This document shows, one piece after another, positions 1-8,565 of a stretch of DNA of 64,000 bases; the first letter of the stretch is position 1; each line of letters starts with the position of its first letter. The stretch spans positions 1,426,001-1,490,000 of the forward strand of contig NZ_PJMS01000001.1 of the NCBI RefSeq assembly GCF_002846555.1. Direction: 5' to 3'. Position numbers and translations under genes: made by a program. The stretch is from Aquimarina sp. MAR_2010_214. GTDB lineage: Bacteria > Bacteroidota > Bacteroidia > Flavobacteriales > Flavobacteriaceae. The notes under the pieces were generated by a model. That model was not told the origin of the DNA. It saw only the letters and a program-made list of their open reading frames with translations, and ran no database searches.

Positions 1-2
1 AT

Positions 3-401
3 GCGCATAATAGTTACCAATACCTTTGTTCTAATGTTGTACAATCGGTTTCATTAGCAATTCCCGATTGGAATGATCAGGGAACTCATGTTAATAAAGA
101 ACACATCATCATAAAACATAATACCAGACAATTACAAGCCTTGATGAGAGACTATGTTGGTATTGTGCGTAGTAATCACCGTTTGACAAAAGCTAAAGAA
201 CATTTAGATGTAATGTATAGAGAAGTAGAAGAATTATATAAGGATTCGAAGGTAAATACGTCATTATGCGAATTACGAAACATGATTAATATTGCGCATT
301 TGATTATCGGACAATCTTTAGAAAGAAAAGAAAATAAAGGAGGATATTTTAATATAGATAATAGTACTTCTCCAGAAATTTTAGAAATACAGAACCCTTA
401 A
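3..401 (+). CDS. nadB: L-aspartate oxidase, C-terminal part (5' end outside window)
   Basis: The frame is open from the left edge, so only the last ~132 residues are present and the start lies upstream. NadB oxidises L-aspartate to iminoaspartate with FAD, the first step of de novo NAD synthesis. The visible part matches the helical C-terminal domain of the fumarate reductase/succinate dehydrogenase flavoprotein family: a DYVGIVRSNHRL stretch, then CELRNMINIAHLIIGQSLER and a closing KENKGGYFNIDN, the NadB form of the conserved RxESRGxHyrxDyP ending. The FAD-binding part is not in the window. The internal ATG at 141 is not a real start because coding similarity continues upstream of it. A thioredoxin-like gene follows after 11 bases. 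Confidence 0.85.
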   Translation, partial: AHNSYQYLCSNVVQSVSLAIPDWNDQGTHVNKEHIIIKHNTRQLQALMRDYVGIVRSNHRLTKAKEHLDVMYREVEELYKDSKVNTSLCELRNMINIAHLIIGQSLERKENKGGYFNIDNSTSPEILEIQNP

Positions 402-412
402 TATAGTATGAT

Positions 413-1036
413 ATGATGAATGAAATAATTAAAGAAAGTATAGCCAAAGGGATTTCTTATGTGGCATATGTCGAACTAATAAATCGCTTTGTTGCAGAAG
501 AAAAAACGACAGGAGCAGAACAGACGAAACAACGGATTGATTTTACTAAGTTAAATGCGAGTAGAATGCGAAGACTTGATAAAACTCTTATAGTACCAGA
601 GCAATCCAAACAAGTTTTTCTGGATCTGAAAGAAAAGCAAACCTGGTTTGTTCTTATAGAAAGTTGGTGTGCCGATGGCGCACAGACTATTCCTATCTTA
701 AATAAAATAGCAGAAGCTTCACCTGCTATTGATTTAAAAGTTTTGTTACGAGATGACAACCCTGAAGTTATGGATCTTTTTTTGACAAATGGAACGCGCT
801 CTATACCTAAACTCATAATTGTAGATAATGATGGTAATGTATTAAATACATGGGGGCCAAGGTCACAAGCAGCAACAAACCTGGTTCTGGCTTATAAAAA
901 GGAAAATGGAAAAATAGATGATTCTTTTAAAAAGTTTCTTCAAGTATGGTATAATAAAAACAAAGGAGAAGCTATTGTTGAAGATCTTGTGAAAGTAGTT
1001 GAAGATTCACTTACGCTGGAAAAAGATTTTGATTGA
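413..1036 (+). CDS. Thioredoxin-family protein with a single active-site cysteine
   Basis: A 207-aa protein with no signal peptide, so probably cytoplasmic. A thioredoxin-like core spans roughly residues 75-170. The segment TWFVLIESWCADGAQ occupies the place of the WCxxC active site, but the second cysteine is replaced (WCADGAQ). The conserved cis-proline loop is visible as TRSIPKLIIVD. This matches the thioredoxin-like family common in Bacteroidota, usually annotated simply as thioredoxin family protein. With one cysteine it cannot form the usual intramolecular disulfide, so it may act by a monothiol mechanism or as a binding protein (inference). Two adjacent ATG codons (413 and 416) are possible starts. 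A strong hairpin follows at 1056-1098. Confidence 0.8.
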   Translation: MMNEIIKESIAKGISYVAYVELINRFVAEEKTTGAEQTKQRIDFTKLNASRMRRLDKTLIVPEQSKQVFLDLKEKQTWFVLIESWCADGAQTIPILNKIAEASPAIDLKVLLRDDNPEVMDLFLTNGTRSIPKLIIVDNDGNVLNTWGPRSQAATNLVLAYKKENGKIDDSFKKFLQVWYNKNKGEAIVEDLVKVVEDSLTLEKDFD

Positions 1037-1055
1037 ATAATGTTACCTACATATG

Positions 1056-1098
1056 AAAGAGGGTGTCTAAAAATATACTTTTTAGACACCCTCTTTTT
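1056..1098. terminator. Bidirectional rho-independent terminator
   Basis: A perfect 17-18 bp inverted repeat (AGAGGGTGTCTAAAAA and its complement) surrounds a five-base loop. It has A-runs on the left and T-runs on the right, so it can terminate transcription from both sides. It sits between the convergent thioredoxin-like and ric genes. Confidence 0.9.
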
Positions 1099-1113
1099 AT
1101 GAATGAAAAGATA

Positions 1114-1869
1114 TTAATCTTTAACAAGCGAAGATGTTTTCGATTTTTCTATGATGTTCTTCTCTAATTCCACTGCTTTAGGAAATAAAATGTTGTTTTC
1201 TAAGTGAATATGTAAGTGTAAATTCTTTTCAAATTCTTCTAATAACGAAAAAGTAACACGATAGGTGTTGCAGGCATCCTCTGGTGGAGTATAATTATCT
1301 GTTAATGAAGCAATTTTCCGAAATCGTTCTCCTTCATTGTCATGTTCTTGCATCATCATCCCAATAGGATTTTCGACGGTTCCGAAATGGGGAGGTTGAA
1401 CGGTATTATTTTGCGCTAAGCTTGTTACCATTTTTCTAATAAAAGGGAAGAGTATAATTTCTTCTTTTTTCATGTGTTGCGTAAGTTCTCCTCCGGCTTG
1501 ATGAAAGAGTTCATAGATTTCTAGTAACTCTTGGTGCCGCCCTCCATGTACCTTACATAATTTTCCTAAGTATTGAGTCACTATTGGTATCTTTTCTTCA
1601 ACATAACGATGATGTGTTTTTTCGATATAGTCTGCTAATAAATCAAGTGGCCAGGATTGATAATCAATTGCAGTATCATCTTTTTTGGTTAATACATCAT
1701 TCAGACTCTCTAAAATATGTTCAATTTCGATCCCATTCTTATTACAAACTTCTTCTAATGTTCTATCTCCTCTACAGCAAAAATCAATTCCATGTTTTGA
1801 AAAAACAACAGCGGTTCGGTAATCCTTTGCTACGAATTGTCCTACCTTGGTTTTTATTAATGTTTCCAT
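1114..1869 (-). CDS. ric: Iron-sulfur cluster repair di-iron protein (RIC/ScdA/YtfE family)
   Basis: A 251-aa cytoplasmic protein. Residues ~5-60 form the ScdA N-terminal (DUF542) domain with the GIDFCCRGDRTLEEVC motif. Residues ~85-240 form a hemerythrin-like four-helix domain whose histidine and glutamate ligands are visible in HHRYVEEK, HGGRHQEL, THMKKEEIILFPF-type, MMQEHDNEG and LHLHIHLENNILFP segments. The family repairs Fe-S clusters damaged by nitric oxide and oxidative stress. It starts 7 bases after the end of the NO reductase gene on the same strand, so the two are almost surely co-transcribed. That fits a shared nitrosative-stress role under the operator upstream of norB. Confidence 0.93.
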   Translation of the reverse strand: METLIKTKVGQFVAKDYRTAVVFSKHGIDFCCRGDRTLEEVCNKNGIEIEHILESLNDVLTKKDDTAIDYQSWPLDLLADYIEKTHHRYVEEKIPIVTQYLGKLCKVHGGRHQELLEIYELFHQAGGELTQHMKKEEIILFPFIRKMVTSLAQNNTVQPPHFGTVENPIGMMMQEHDNEGERFRKIASLTDNYTPPEDACNTYRVTFSLLEEFEKNLHLHIHLENNILFPKAVELEKNIIEKSKTSSLVKD

Positions 1870-1876
1870 AATGTAT

Positions 1877-4126
1877 TTATTTTAAAATTGTTTTTATTTT
1901 GTTCTTTAATGTTAGGTCAAACACGAACCAGCAAGTAGTTACTATGCCAATTGCAAAAATGATATCACCAATAGATCGTAACCATTTTAAAATAGTCATT
2001 GTAGGATGTTGCATTAGTTCGGCGGAACGGGCGTACCACATTCCGTGCTCCATACTTTCTAGTGCTTGCCATATACCAATGGGTAATAAGCTTAGTAATG
2101 CCATAGCCAATAAACCTATGTTCAAGGACCAAAAAGTAATTTTCAGCAACTTTTGATTCCAGAGTATATCCCTGTATAAGCTTCTTAAAACAAATAGCAT
2201 TAAGCCTATTCCCAACATGCCGTAAACTCCGAACATGGCTGTATGTGCATGAAGTGGTGTTGTATTAAGCCCTTGAACATAATACAAAGCAATTGGCGGA
2301 TTGATGATAAAGCCAAAAATCCCTGCCCCAAGAAAATTCCAGAAAGCGACTGCTATCATAAAATAAATGGGCCACTTATAATCGTTAAGCCAACGTGTTG
2401 CTTTTGATAATTTATAATTGTGATATGCTTCATAACCTATAAGAGTAAGAGGTACGATTTCTAACGCACTAAATGTTGCACCCAGAGCCATTATAGCGGT
2501 AGGAGTCCCAGAAAAATAAAGGTGATGAAAAGTACCCAAAATACCACCAGATAAAAATATAATAGTAGCAAATAGTACATTGTGTATTGCGGTTTTTGTT
2601 TTTAGAAGTCCTAATCGCACAAATAAAAAAGCAATAACTACTGTGGCAAAAACTTCAAAAAAACCTTCTACCCATAGATGCACAACCCACCATCTCCAAT
2701 ATTCTGCTATTGCAAGATTGGTTTGTCTACCCCACATAAGACCTGCTCCATAAAACATGGCTATGGCAATACAGGATATTAAAAACATGATGATGAGGTT
2801 TTTTTCTTCAGTTTTTTTCTTCAATATGGGTAATAATGGTCGAGCCATTAATGCCAACCATAAAAATAAACCTATAAGCAGGAAAATTTGCCAGAATCTA
2901 CCCAGATCAACATATTCATATCCTTGATGACCAAACCAAAAGTTTTCTACTAGATTCAGTTTTTGCATTACTCCTAACCATTGCCCAAACATCGAACCTG
3001 CTACAATAATCAGAAGGGCTATAAATAAGAAATTAACCCCAAATACCTGAAATTTTGGATCCTTACCAGATATTGAAGGAGCAATATATAATCCAGTAGC
3101 CAACCATGCGGTGGCTATCCAGAAAATAGCTAATTGAGTATGCCAGGTACGGGTAACTGAATAGGGAAGAATTTGATCTAAAGGAATCCCATAAAATCCA
3201 TCTCCCTCTACACCATAATGAGCGGTAACAATACCAAGTAACATTTGAATGATCATTAATAGACTTACAACCCAAAAATATTTTTTAACCAATTTCATAG
3301 AAGGTGTCATACCTTGTTTTAATAAAGGATCCTCTGATGGAGGAGGAGTATCTTCATCTTCACCTGATTTAACGTGATAAAAGATCAATATACCAATGCA
3401 TAGTATCAATAAGATAATACTTACCCCAGACCAAGTATATAAACTCGTTGTTGGAACGTTACCTACTAATTCATCTGAAGGCCAGTTGTGAGTGTATGAT
3501 ATAACATCTTCTGGTCTTTGTGTAACCGTCGCCCAGGTAGCCCAAAAGAAAAAAGCATTCATTTTACGCATTCGCTCTTCATTTTTAATAGTGTTTTTGG
3601 GGATTGCATAATCCATACGTAATTGATCAAACTTCGGGTCGTCTGTAAACAAATCTTTATAATAATCACTCAGATGGTGTATGGCTTCAATTCTCTCTTG
3701 TGAAATTGTAATTGTACCATTCACTTTATCATACGTATTAGTTCGTAGATTCTTTTGTAATCGTATTTTTAAAGCCGCCTGCTGCTCTTCATTGATTTCA
3801 TCATAATTTTTATTAAAATCTGCTTGAGCATATTTGTTAAGAATAAATAATGCTTCTCGATGTAGCCAATCTGCAGTCCAATCGGGAGCAACATAAGCCC
3901 CATGCCCCCATATAGAACCTATCTCCTGGCCACCTATACTTTGCCATATATTCTGACCATCTTTGATATCTGTACCAGTGAAAATAATACTATTATCTGA
4001 TGAAATAATTTTATCGGGTATTGGAGGAGCTTCTTGATAAATTTCATAACCGTAATACCCTAAAACGCTAAAGGATAGCAGTATGATTACTGCAAACCCT
4101 AACCATAATTTTCTTTCTTTATTCAT
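1877..4126 (-). CDS. norB: Quinol-dependent nitric oxide reductase (single-subunit qNOR)
   Basis: A 749-aa inner-membrane enzyme reducing 2 NO to N2O. Residues ~35-215 form the large periplasmic cytochrome-c-like insert typical of qNOR (QNIWQSIGGQEIGSIWGHG, DWTADWLHRE) without a CxxCH heme motif. The rest is a 12-helix heme-copper oxidase-type core. Conserved ligands are visible: HTQLAIFW, WWVVHLWVEGFFEV (FeB histidine plus glutamate), GTFHHLYFSG and LHAHTAMFGVYG. No separate norC is nearby, which agrees with quinol as electron donor. It is followed within 7 bases by ric. The Rrf2 regulator gene lies just upstream on the same strand, and a GGA-N8-TCC dyad at 4153-4166 lies about 30 bases before the start codon. 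Confidence 0.96.
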   Translation of the reverse strand: MNKERKLWLGFAVIILLSFSVLGYYGYEIYQEAPPIPDKIISSDNSIIFTGTDIKDGQNIWQSIGGQEIGSIWGHGAYVAPDWTADWLHREALFILNKYAQADFNKNYDEINEEQQAALKIRLQKNLRTNTYDKVNGTITISQERIEAIHHLSDYYKDLFTDDPKFDQLRMDYAIPKNTIKNEERMRKMNAFFFWATWATVTQRPEDVISYTHNWPSDELVGNVPTTSLYTWSGVSIILLILCIGILIFYHVKSGEDEDTPPPSEDPLLKQGMTPSMKLVKKYFWVVSLLMIIQMLLGIVTAHYGVEGDGFYGIPLDQILPYSVTRTWHTQLAIFWIATAWLATGLYIAPSISGKDPKFQVFGVNFLFIALLIIVAGSMFGQWLGVMQKLNLVENFWFGHQGYEYVDLGRFWQIFLLIGLFLWLALMARPLLPILKKKTEEKNLIIMFLISCIAIAMFYGAGLMWGRQTNLAIAEYWRWWVVHLWVEGFFEVFATVVIAFLFVRLGLLKTKTAIHNVLFATIIFLSGGILGTFHHLYFSGTPTAIMALGATFSALEIVPLTLIGYEAYHNYKLSKATRWLNDYKWPIYFMIAVAFWNFLGAGIFGFIINPPIALYYVQGLNTTPLHAHTAMFGVYGMLGIGLMLFVLRSLYRDILWNQKLLKITFWSLNIGLLAMALLSLLPIGIWQALESMEHGMWYARSAELMQHPTMTILKWLRSIGDIIFAIGIVTTCWFVFDLTLKNKIKTILK

Positions 4127-4149
4127 TTTTTTGTCATTGAAAAATTAAT

Positions 4150-4172
4150 TCGGACAATTTTATCCTATTTAG
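4150..4172. promoter_or_regulatory. Candidate Rrf2-family operator upstream of norB
   Basis: The core GGACAATTTTATCC (4153-4166) lies in TTCGGA....TATCCTATTTA. The same arrangement, with identical spacing, occurs before the Rrf2 gene (4667-4680), nirK (4722-4735) and the cytochrome c gene (7875-7888). The site overlaps the likely promoter of norB-ric. Assignment to the Rrf2 regulator is inferred from proximity and autoregulatory placement. Confidence 0.6.
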
Positions 4173-4184
4173 TGATAATTTTTT

Positions 4185-4619
4185 TTAAGTTTTTAAATAT
4201 GAAGCTCCAGATTTTATTCCAAGAGCTAATTCTTCAAGGTTGGTAGACTCCAACATTATTTTTAATTCGTTTCTTACGGAAACAAATTTATGATGAACAG
4301 GGCAAGGGTGGTCTTCAGAACACTTATTAAGACCTAATCCACAGCCAATATAAATATCATCACCATCTATGGCGTCAACAATCTCTGCAAGTTGTATAGA
4401 TGCTATTTGATCTTTTTCGATTTCAAACCCACCAGCTGCACCTTTTATTGAATTAACAATCTTATTTTTGGCAAGTTTTTGAAGGATTTTTGCTGTGAAT
4501 GCTTCTGGCGAATTAATTCGAGCTGCAATATCTTTTAGACTTACACGCTCTCCTTGATATGATTTTAAGGCGATAAAGATAGCAGCTTTAATTCCGTATT
4601 CGCAGGCTTTTGAAAACAT
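4185..4619 (-). CDS. Rrf2-family transcriptional regulator, probable NO/Fe-S sensor (NsrR-like)
   Basis: A 144-aa DNA-binding protein. The N-terminal winged helix (residues ~1-65) has the family pattern MFSKACEYGIKAAIFIAL, an SLKDIAARINSPEAFTAKIL recognition region and the AAGGFEI wing. Three cysteines, C93, C100 and C106 (IGCGLGLNKCSEDHPCPVH), sit where NsrR and IscR bind their Fe-S cluster. It lies immediately upstream of norB-ric and divergent from nirK. The intergenic region holds its own copy of the GGATAAAAATATCC dyad, so autoregulation and control of the denitrification genes are likely. An IscR-type or other Rrf2 role is possible, but no isc/suf genes are near. Confidence 0.85.
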   Translation of the reverse strand: MFSKACEYGIKAAIFIALKSYQGERVSLKDIAARINSPEAFTAKILQKLAKNKIVNSIKGAAGGFEIEKDQIASIQLAEIVDAIDGDDIYIGCGLGLNKCSEDHPCPVHHKFVSVRNELKIMLESTNLEELALGIKSGASYLKT

Positions 4620-4662
4620 TCAAATTAAAAATTAGTTACAGTACAAAAATAGTAATTATTTA

Positions 4663-4690
4663 ATTAGGATAAAAATATCCGAATTAAATA
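4663..4690. promoter_or_regulatory. Candidate Rrf2 operator upstream of the regulator gene
   Basis: The core GGATAAAAATATCC (4667-4680) is extended by AATTA/TTAATT arms to a 28-base near-perfect dyad. Read on the minus strand it is TTCGGATATTTTTATCC, which aligns base for base in spacing with the norB site. It is positioned for autoregulation of the Rrf2 gene starting at 4619. Confidence 0.6.
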
Positions 4691-4721
4691 ATGAGATCTT
4701 TTTCTGTCGCAAATAAATAAA

Positions 4722-4785
4722 AGACTAATTAGTCTGAAATATGATAATTATCATATTTCATGTGCTACGGTAATTATTATTTTTA
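4722..4785 (+). promoter_or_regulatory. nirK composite control region: Rrf2-type dyad, Crp/Fnr-type palindrome and -7-like element
   Basis: AGACTAATTAGTCT (4722-4735) is a perfect dyad of the Rrf2-site type. It abuts a 24-bp perfect palindrome (4736-4759) whose core is TGATAATTATCA, matching the TGAT-N4-ATCA half-site layout of Crp/Fnr-family regulators such as FNR and DNR. TATTTTTA at 4778-4785 fits 7 of 8 positions of the Bacteroidota -7 element TAnnTTTG and lies about 30 bases from the palindrome centre, suggesting activation from near -41. Confidence 0.65.
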
Positions 4786-4835
4786 CAAAATAAAAGATAA
4801 AAAAGTCTTTTATTAATAAAAAAAATAGTTTAAAC

Positions 4836-6311
4836 ATGAAATCAAAAAAACCATTTGTATTGTTATCCGGTACTGGATTGTTTGCAGTAGTTCTATTGAT
4901 GATCCTGTCTGCGTGCTCTGAGAGTAAAGAAGCAGAGGCAAAGAACTACTTGGGGCCAGAAGGTATTCCTGTAAGTCAAGAAATGATTGCCGAATTAACT
5001 GCACCGCCTAATGTACCAGGACCAACAGCAAGAAGAAAGGCAAAGAAGCTTATTGTAAATATGGAGGTTCTAGAAGAAGAAGGAGAGATGACAGATGGTG
5101 TGAAATATGTATATTGGACCTTTGGAGGTTCGGTACCAGGAAGTTTTATTAGAACAAAAATTGGAGATGAAGTAGAGTTTCACTTAAAAAACCACCCTGA
5201 TAATAAATTACCCCATAATATAGATTTACATGCTGTAACAGGCCCAGGGGGTGGGGCAACATCTTCTTTTGTTGCTCCCGGACACGAAGCTCAGTTTTCT
5301 TTTAAAGTACTAAACCCAGGATTGTATGTATACCACTGTGCAACAGCTCCGGTAGGGATGCATATTGCTAATGGAATGTATGGATTAATACTTGTTGAGC
5401 CCGAAGAAGGTCTTCCACCGGTAGATAAGGAGTATTATGTAATGCAAGGAGATTTTTATACTAAAGGAGAAAATGGCGATAGAGGACTACAGCCTTTTGA
5501 CATGAAAAAAGCTGTAGATGAAGATGCAGATTATGTGGTTTTTAATGGAAAAGTAGGCTCGTTAACAGGAGATAATGCTATTACAGCAAATGTCGGAGAA
5601 ACGGTTAGATTATATGTAGGTAATGGTGGACCAAACCTTGTATCTTCTTTTCATGTTATCGGCGAAATTTTTGATGTCGTTAGGGTAGAAGGAGGTGATC
5701 TTATTAATACCAATGTGCAAACTACTCTGGTTCCCGCAGGAGGTGCAGCTATCGTAGAATTCAAGGTTGATGTTCCTGGAACCTTCATTTTAGTGGATCA
5801 TTCGATTTTTAGAGCATTTAATAAAGGTGCCTTAGGAATGCTCAAGGTGCAAGGAGATGAGAATAAGAAAATCTATTCTGGTAAACAGGAAGAAGGAGTT
5901 TATCAACCAGAAGGAAGTGGAATTCAGGAAATGCCGGTTGATAAAGATATCGTTCAAACCAAAGAAACTGCAAAATCACTACAAGAAAAAATGGAATTTG
6001 GTAAAGCTACCTATATGAGAACTTGTTTTGCTTGTCACCAGGCAGAAGGGCAAGGAATCCCGAATGCTTTTCCTCCTCTTGCCAAATCAGATTACTTAAA
6101 TGCTGATCTAAATCGTGCAATAGATATTATTTTACATGGTAAAACAGGCGAAATTACTGTAAATGGCGTAAAATATAACAGTGTGATGACAAAACAGGAT
6201 TTAACTGATGAAGAAGTGGCCAATGTACTTACTTACATATATAACAGTTGGGGAAATTCTAAAAAAGAAGTTACGCCTTCTGTAGTCGCTAGTAGAAGAA
6301 ATGCACATTAA
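4836..6311 (+). CDS. nirK: Copper-containing nitrite reductase fused to a C-terminal cytochrome c domain (lipoprotein)
   Basis: A 491-aa periplasmic lipoprotein reducing nitrite to NO. The signal peptide ends in a lipobox, LSAC, with C27 as the lipidated residue. Two cupredoxin domains (about residues 70-190 and 195-340) carry all expected ligands: type 1 copper H127, C168, H176 and M181; type 2 copper H132, H167 and H322; and catalytic D130 and H273 ([34 protein letters not shown]). A cytochrome c domain follows at ~385-480, with CFACH (C397-H401) and probable axial M451. The fused heme domain would deliver electrons directly. The gene is divergent from the Rrf2 regulator and heads nirK-nirV-sco. 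Confidence 0.96.
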   Translation: MKSKKPFVLLSGTGLFAVVLLMILSACSESKEAEAKNYLGPEGIPVSQEMIAELTAPPNVPGPTARRKAKKLIVNMEVLEEEGEMTDGVKYVYWTFGGSVPGSFIRTKIGDEVEFHLKNHPDNKLPHNIDLHAVTGPGGGATSSFVAPGHEAQFSFKVLNPGLYVYHCATAPVGMHIANGMYGLILVEPEEGLPPVDKEYYVMQGDFYTKGENGDRGLQPFDMKKAVDEDADYVVFNGKVGSLTGDNAITANVGETVRLYVGNGGPNLVSSFHVIGEIFDVVRVEGGDLINTNVQTTLVPAGGAAIVEFKVDVPGTFILVDHSIFRAFNKGALGMLKVQGDENKKIYSGKQEEGVYQPEGSGIQEMPVDKDIVQTKETAKSLQEKMEFGKATYMRTCFACHQAEGQGIPNAFPPLAKSDYLNADLNRAIDIILHGKTGEITVNGVKYNSVMTKQDLTDEEVANVLTYIYNSWGNSKKEVTPSVVASRRNAH

Positions 6312-6323
6312 AAATTGAAATAA

Positions 6324-7115
6324 ATGATAACCTCTCCTTTAAAAATAGTTTTCTTTTTTGCTATATGTATAATATGTACATTAAATAGTGTTATAGCACA
6401 AACAGAGAATATGGTTACTGTTAAAGGAGGGGTTTATATTCCTTTATACGGGGTGGATTCTACAGCTGTTAAAGTTAATGACTTTTTAATGGACATCTAT
6501 CCTGTATCAAATAATGACTTTTTAGCATTTGTTAAAAAATATCCACAATGGAAGCGCAGCCATATAAAACGATTATTTGCAGATGAAAATTACTTGGTAC
6601 TTTGGAATGACGATAACACTCTAGGAAATCAACTAAAACCTAACTCTCCTATAACTGGTGTTTCTTGGTTTGCTGCAAAAAAATATTGCGAATGCCAAGG
6701 AAAAAGATTGCCAACTATTGATGAGTGGGAATATGCAGCAATGGCAGATGATAAGATGCCAGATGCTAGAAAAAAAGAAACCTACAATCAATATATTTTG
6801 GAATGGTATGAGACTCCTAAGTCTTTTAACAATAGCATAGGGTCTACTTTTAAAAATTATTGGGGGATATACGATTTACATGGATTGGTTTGGGAATGGA
6901 CACTCGATTTCAATTCTGTACTAATATCGGGAGAATCGAGAAAAGATGTGGATAAAGACAGTAATTTATTTTGTGGTAGTGCAGCGGTTGGAGCTTCAGA
7001 TTTAATGAATTATGCTGCATTTATGCGTTATGCTTTTAGAGGCAGTATGAAAGCAAATTATGCAGTAAAGAATTTGGGTTTTCGCTGTGTAAAGGACCTA
7101 AATATAACTCCTTAA
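6324..7115 (+). CDS. nirV: NirV-like formylglycine-generating-enzyme (SUMF1/FGE-sulfatase) domain protein
   Basis: A 263-aa secreted protein with a signal peptide (cleavage probably after NSVIAQ). The SUMF1/FGE fold covers most of the mature part: FLMDIYPVSNNDFLAFV, SPITGVSWFAAKKYCECQGKRLPT, DEWEYAA, DLHGLVWEWTLDF and the terminal NLGFRCVKD. FGE-fold proteins placed directly after nirK are known as NirV in other denitrifiers, where a role in NirK maturation or function is suspected but not established. It starts 12 bases after nirK, so it is co-transcribed. Several cysteines are present (CECQGK, FCGS), but the catalytic pair of true formylglycine enzymes is not evident. Confidence 0.8.
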   Translation: MITSPLKIVFFFAICIICTLNSVIAQTENMVTVKGGVYIPLYGVDSTAVKVNDFLMDIYPVSNNDFLAFVKKYPQWKRSHIKRLFADENYLVLWNDDNTLGNQLKPNSPITGVSWFAAKKYCECQGKRLPTIDEWEYAAMADDKMPDARKKETYNQYILEWYETPKSFNNSIGSTFKNYWGIYDLHGLVWEWTLDFNSVLISGESRKDVDKDSNLFCGSAAVGASDLMNYAAFMRYAFRGSMKANYAVKNLGFRCVKDLNITP

Positions 7116-7150
7116 AAATCGAATATAGAATGTATGTTTAATCATCAAAT

Positions 7151-7774
7151 ATGATCAAAATGAATATCATAAAAACATTACTATTAGGAGCAGTCATTGT
7201 GTTAAGCTCTTGTAATAAAGAAAAAAAACAGGAAGAAGTAGCTGTATCCGAATCTAAATCCAAAGAAAATAGTGCTTCTATTTCTGAACTTTCGATTTAT
7301 AATTTACCTTCCGTTTGGACCACACAAAACAATAAAAAATTAGAACTGAAAGAACTAAAAGGGGATGTTCTTGTGATGGTAATGATTTATACTTCTTGTA
7401 AAGCAGCCTGCCCCAGATTGGTGGCTGATATGAGAGATATAGAAGCAAAAATTCCAGATTCAAAAAAAGATAATATTAAACTATTATTAGTTAGTATTGA
7501 TCCAGAAACAGATACTCCCGAAAGACTCAAAAAATTCTCGATTGAGAACAAAATGAGTTCTGATCAATGGTTGTTTCTAAGAGGAACTAAATCAGATACT
7601 AGAGAATTTGCAGCTGTTCTTGCTGTGAATTACAAAAAAATATCACCAATGGATTTTTCGCACTCCAATATCATAAGTGTCTTTGACCAAAAAGGAGAAC
7701 TAGTACATCAACAAGAAGGGTTAGGGGTAAACAACAAAGAAACGGTAAATAAAATTATTGAATTGGCACATTAA
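7151..7774 (+). CDS. SCO1/SenC-family copper chaperone lipoprotein
   Basis: A 207-aa periplasmic lipoprotein with lipobox VLSSC (C21). The SCO thioredoxin-like domain shows the copper-binding CxxxC at C83 and C87 (YTSCKAACPRL), the conserved LLVSIDPETDTPERL segment, and the third ligand histidine H171 in DFSHSN. SCO proteins load copper into CuA sites and other periplasmic copper enzymes. Following nirK-nirV and preceding nosZ, this one could supply NirK or the CuA site of NosZ (inference). A second start 6 bases downstream (7157) is equally possible. Confidence 0.92.
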   Translation: MIKMNIIKTLLLGAVIVLSSCNKEKKQEEVAVSESKSKENSASISELSIYNLPSVWTTQNNKKLELKELKGDVLVMVMIYTSCKAACPRLVADMRDIEAKIPDSKKDNIKLLLVSIDPETDTPERLKKFSIENKMSSDQWLFLRGTKSDTREFAAVLAVNYKKISPMDFSHSNIISVFDQKGELVHQQEGLGVNNKETVNKIIELAH

Positions 7775-7874
7775 TCTGAAAAAGAACATAGCCTATATCG
7801 ATGTTTTTGAGTGTTGTCAATGATTGATGATACTTGATTTCTATATACTATTTTCAATAAAACAATAAGATAAA

Positions 7875-7938
7875 GGACTAATTTGTCCGAAAATATGATA
7901 AAAATCATATTTATGTCTCTTACTCATACCTAATTTTG
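7875..7938 (+). promoter_or_regulatory. Composite control region of the cytochrome c gene: Rrf2-type dyad, Crp/Fnr-type palindrome and -7 element
   Basis: GGACTAATTTGTCC (7875-7888) is followed by a 22-bp palindrome (7891-7912) with core TGATAAAAATCA, and then a perfect Bacteroidota -7 element TAATTTTG at 7931-7938. Order and spacing match the nirK control region closely, with one extra base between the two dyads. The palindrome centre lies about 30 bases before the -7 element, the position expected for a class II activator. Confidence 0.7.
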
Positions 7939-8007
7939 CCATATGTACTCAAAATAGTGTTTCACTAGAGAAATGAACTTTTGAAAAATAATTTTAAATC
8001 GATTAAA

Positions 8008-8514
8008 ATGATTAGACTAGACAAATTAATGATGTTATTCGCTTTTACACTACTAATAAGTTGTGGGGGAAAAGAAGAAAAAAAAGAAGAGCAAATTAAA
8101 ATAGGGAAAAGTACAACAACTCAAAAAAAAGAAACCAAACCGGTTTCTACAGGTACTCCTGCATCAAAGACAGTTGATCTTACTAATAAAGGAGTTGGGC
8201 CAATCAAAAATTTGGAGTTGGATGCAACTATTGATCAAAAAAAGGCTGATCTTGGTTTAGAACTCTTCAAAACAAAATGTGCTGCATGCCATAAGACTCA
8301 TAAGAAATTTATTGGGCCTGCTCCTGTTGGTATTCTTGAAAGACGAACTCCAGAATGGGTTATGAATATGATTTTGGATCCAGAAAAAATGATTAAAGAA
8401 GATCCATTAGCTCAAGAATTATTAAAAGAATTTAATGGTTCTCCTATGGCAAATCAAAGTTTAACAGAAGAAGAAGCCAGATCTATTTTAGAATACTTCA
8501 GAACTTTGAAATAA
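8008..8514 (+). CDS. Mono-heme cytochrome c lipoprotein of the denitrification cluster
   Basis: A 168-aa lipoprotein: lipobox LLISC (C19), then a charged low-complexity linker (~20-60), then a cytochrome c domain with CAACH (C91-H95) and a likely axial methionine M147 (GSPMANQSL). It is a plausible periplasmic electron carrier to NirK or NosZ, inferred from its position and from sharing the composite operator with nirK. I chose the ATG at 8008. An in-frame TTG at 7981 would add nine residues ahead of a normal signal peptide and is less likely. The promoter at 7875-7938 leaves a leader of about 60-70 bases. Confidence 0.85.
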   Translation: MIRLDKLMMLFAFTLLISCGGKEEKKEEQIKIGKSTTTQKKETKPVSTGTPASKTVDLTNKGVGPIKNLELDATIDQKKADLGLELFKTKCAACHKTHKKFIGPAPVGILERRTPEWVMNMILDPEKMIKEDPLAQELLKEFNGSPMANQSLTEEEARSILEYFRTLK

Positions 8515-8565
8515 AAGTGACGTAATTTCTTATTGGAAATGTTGTAACCTGTCTAAGGAGAAAGA

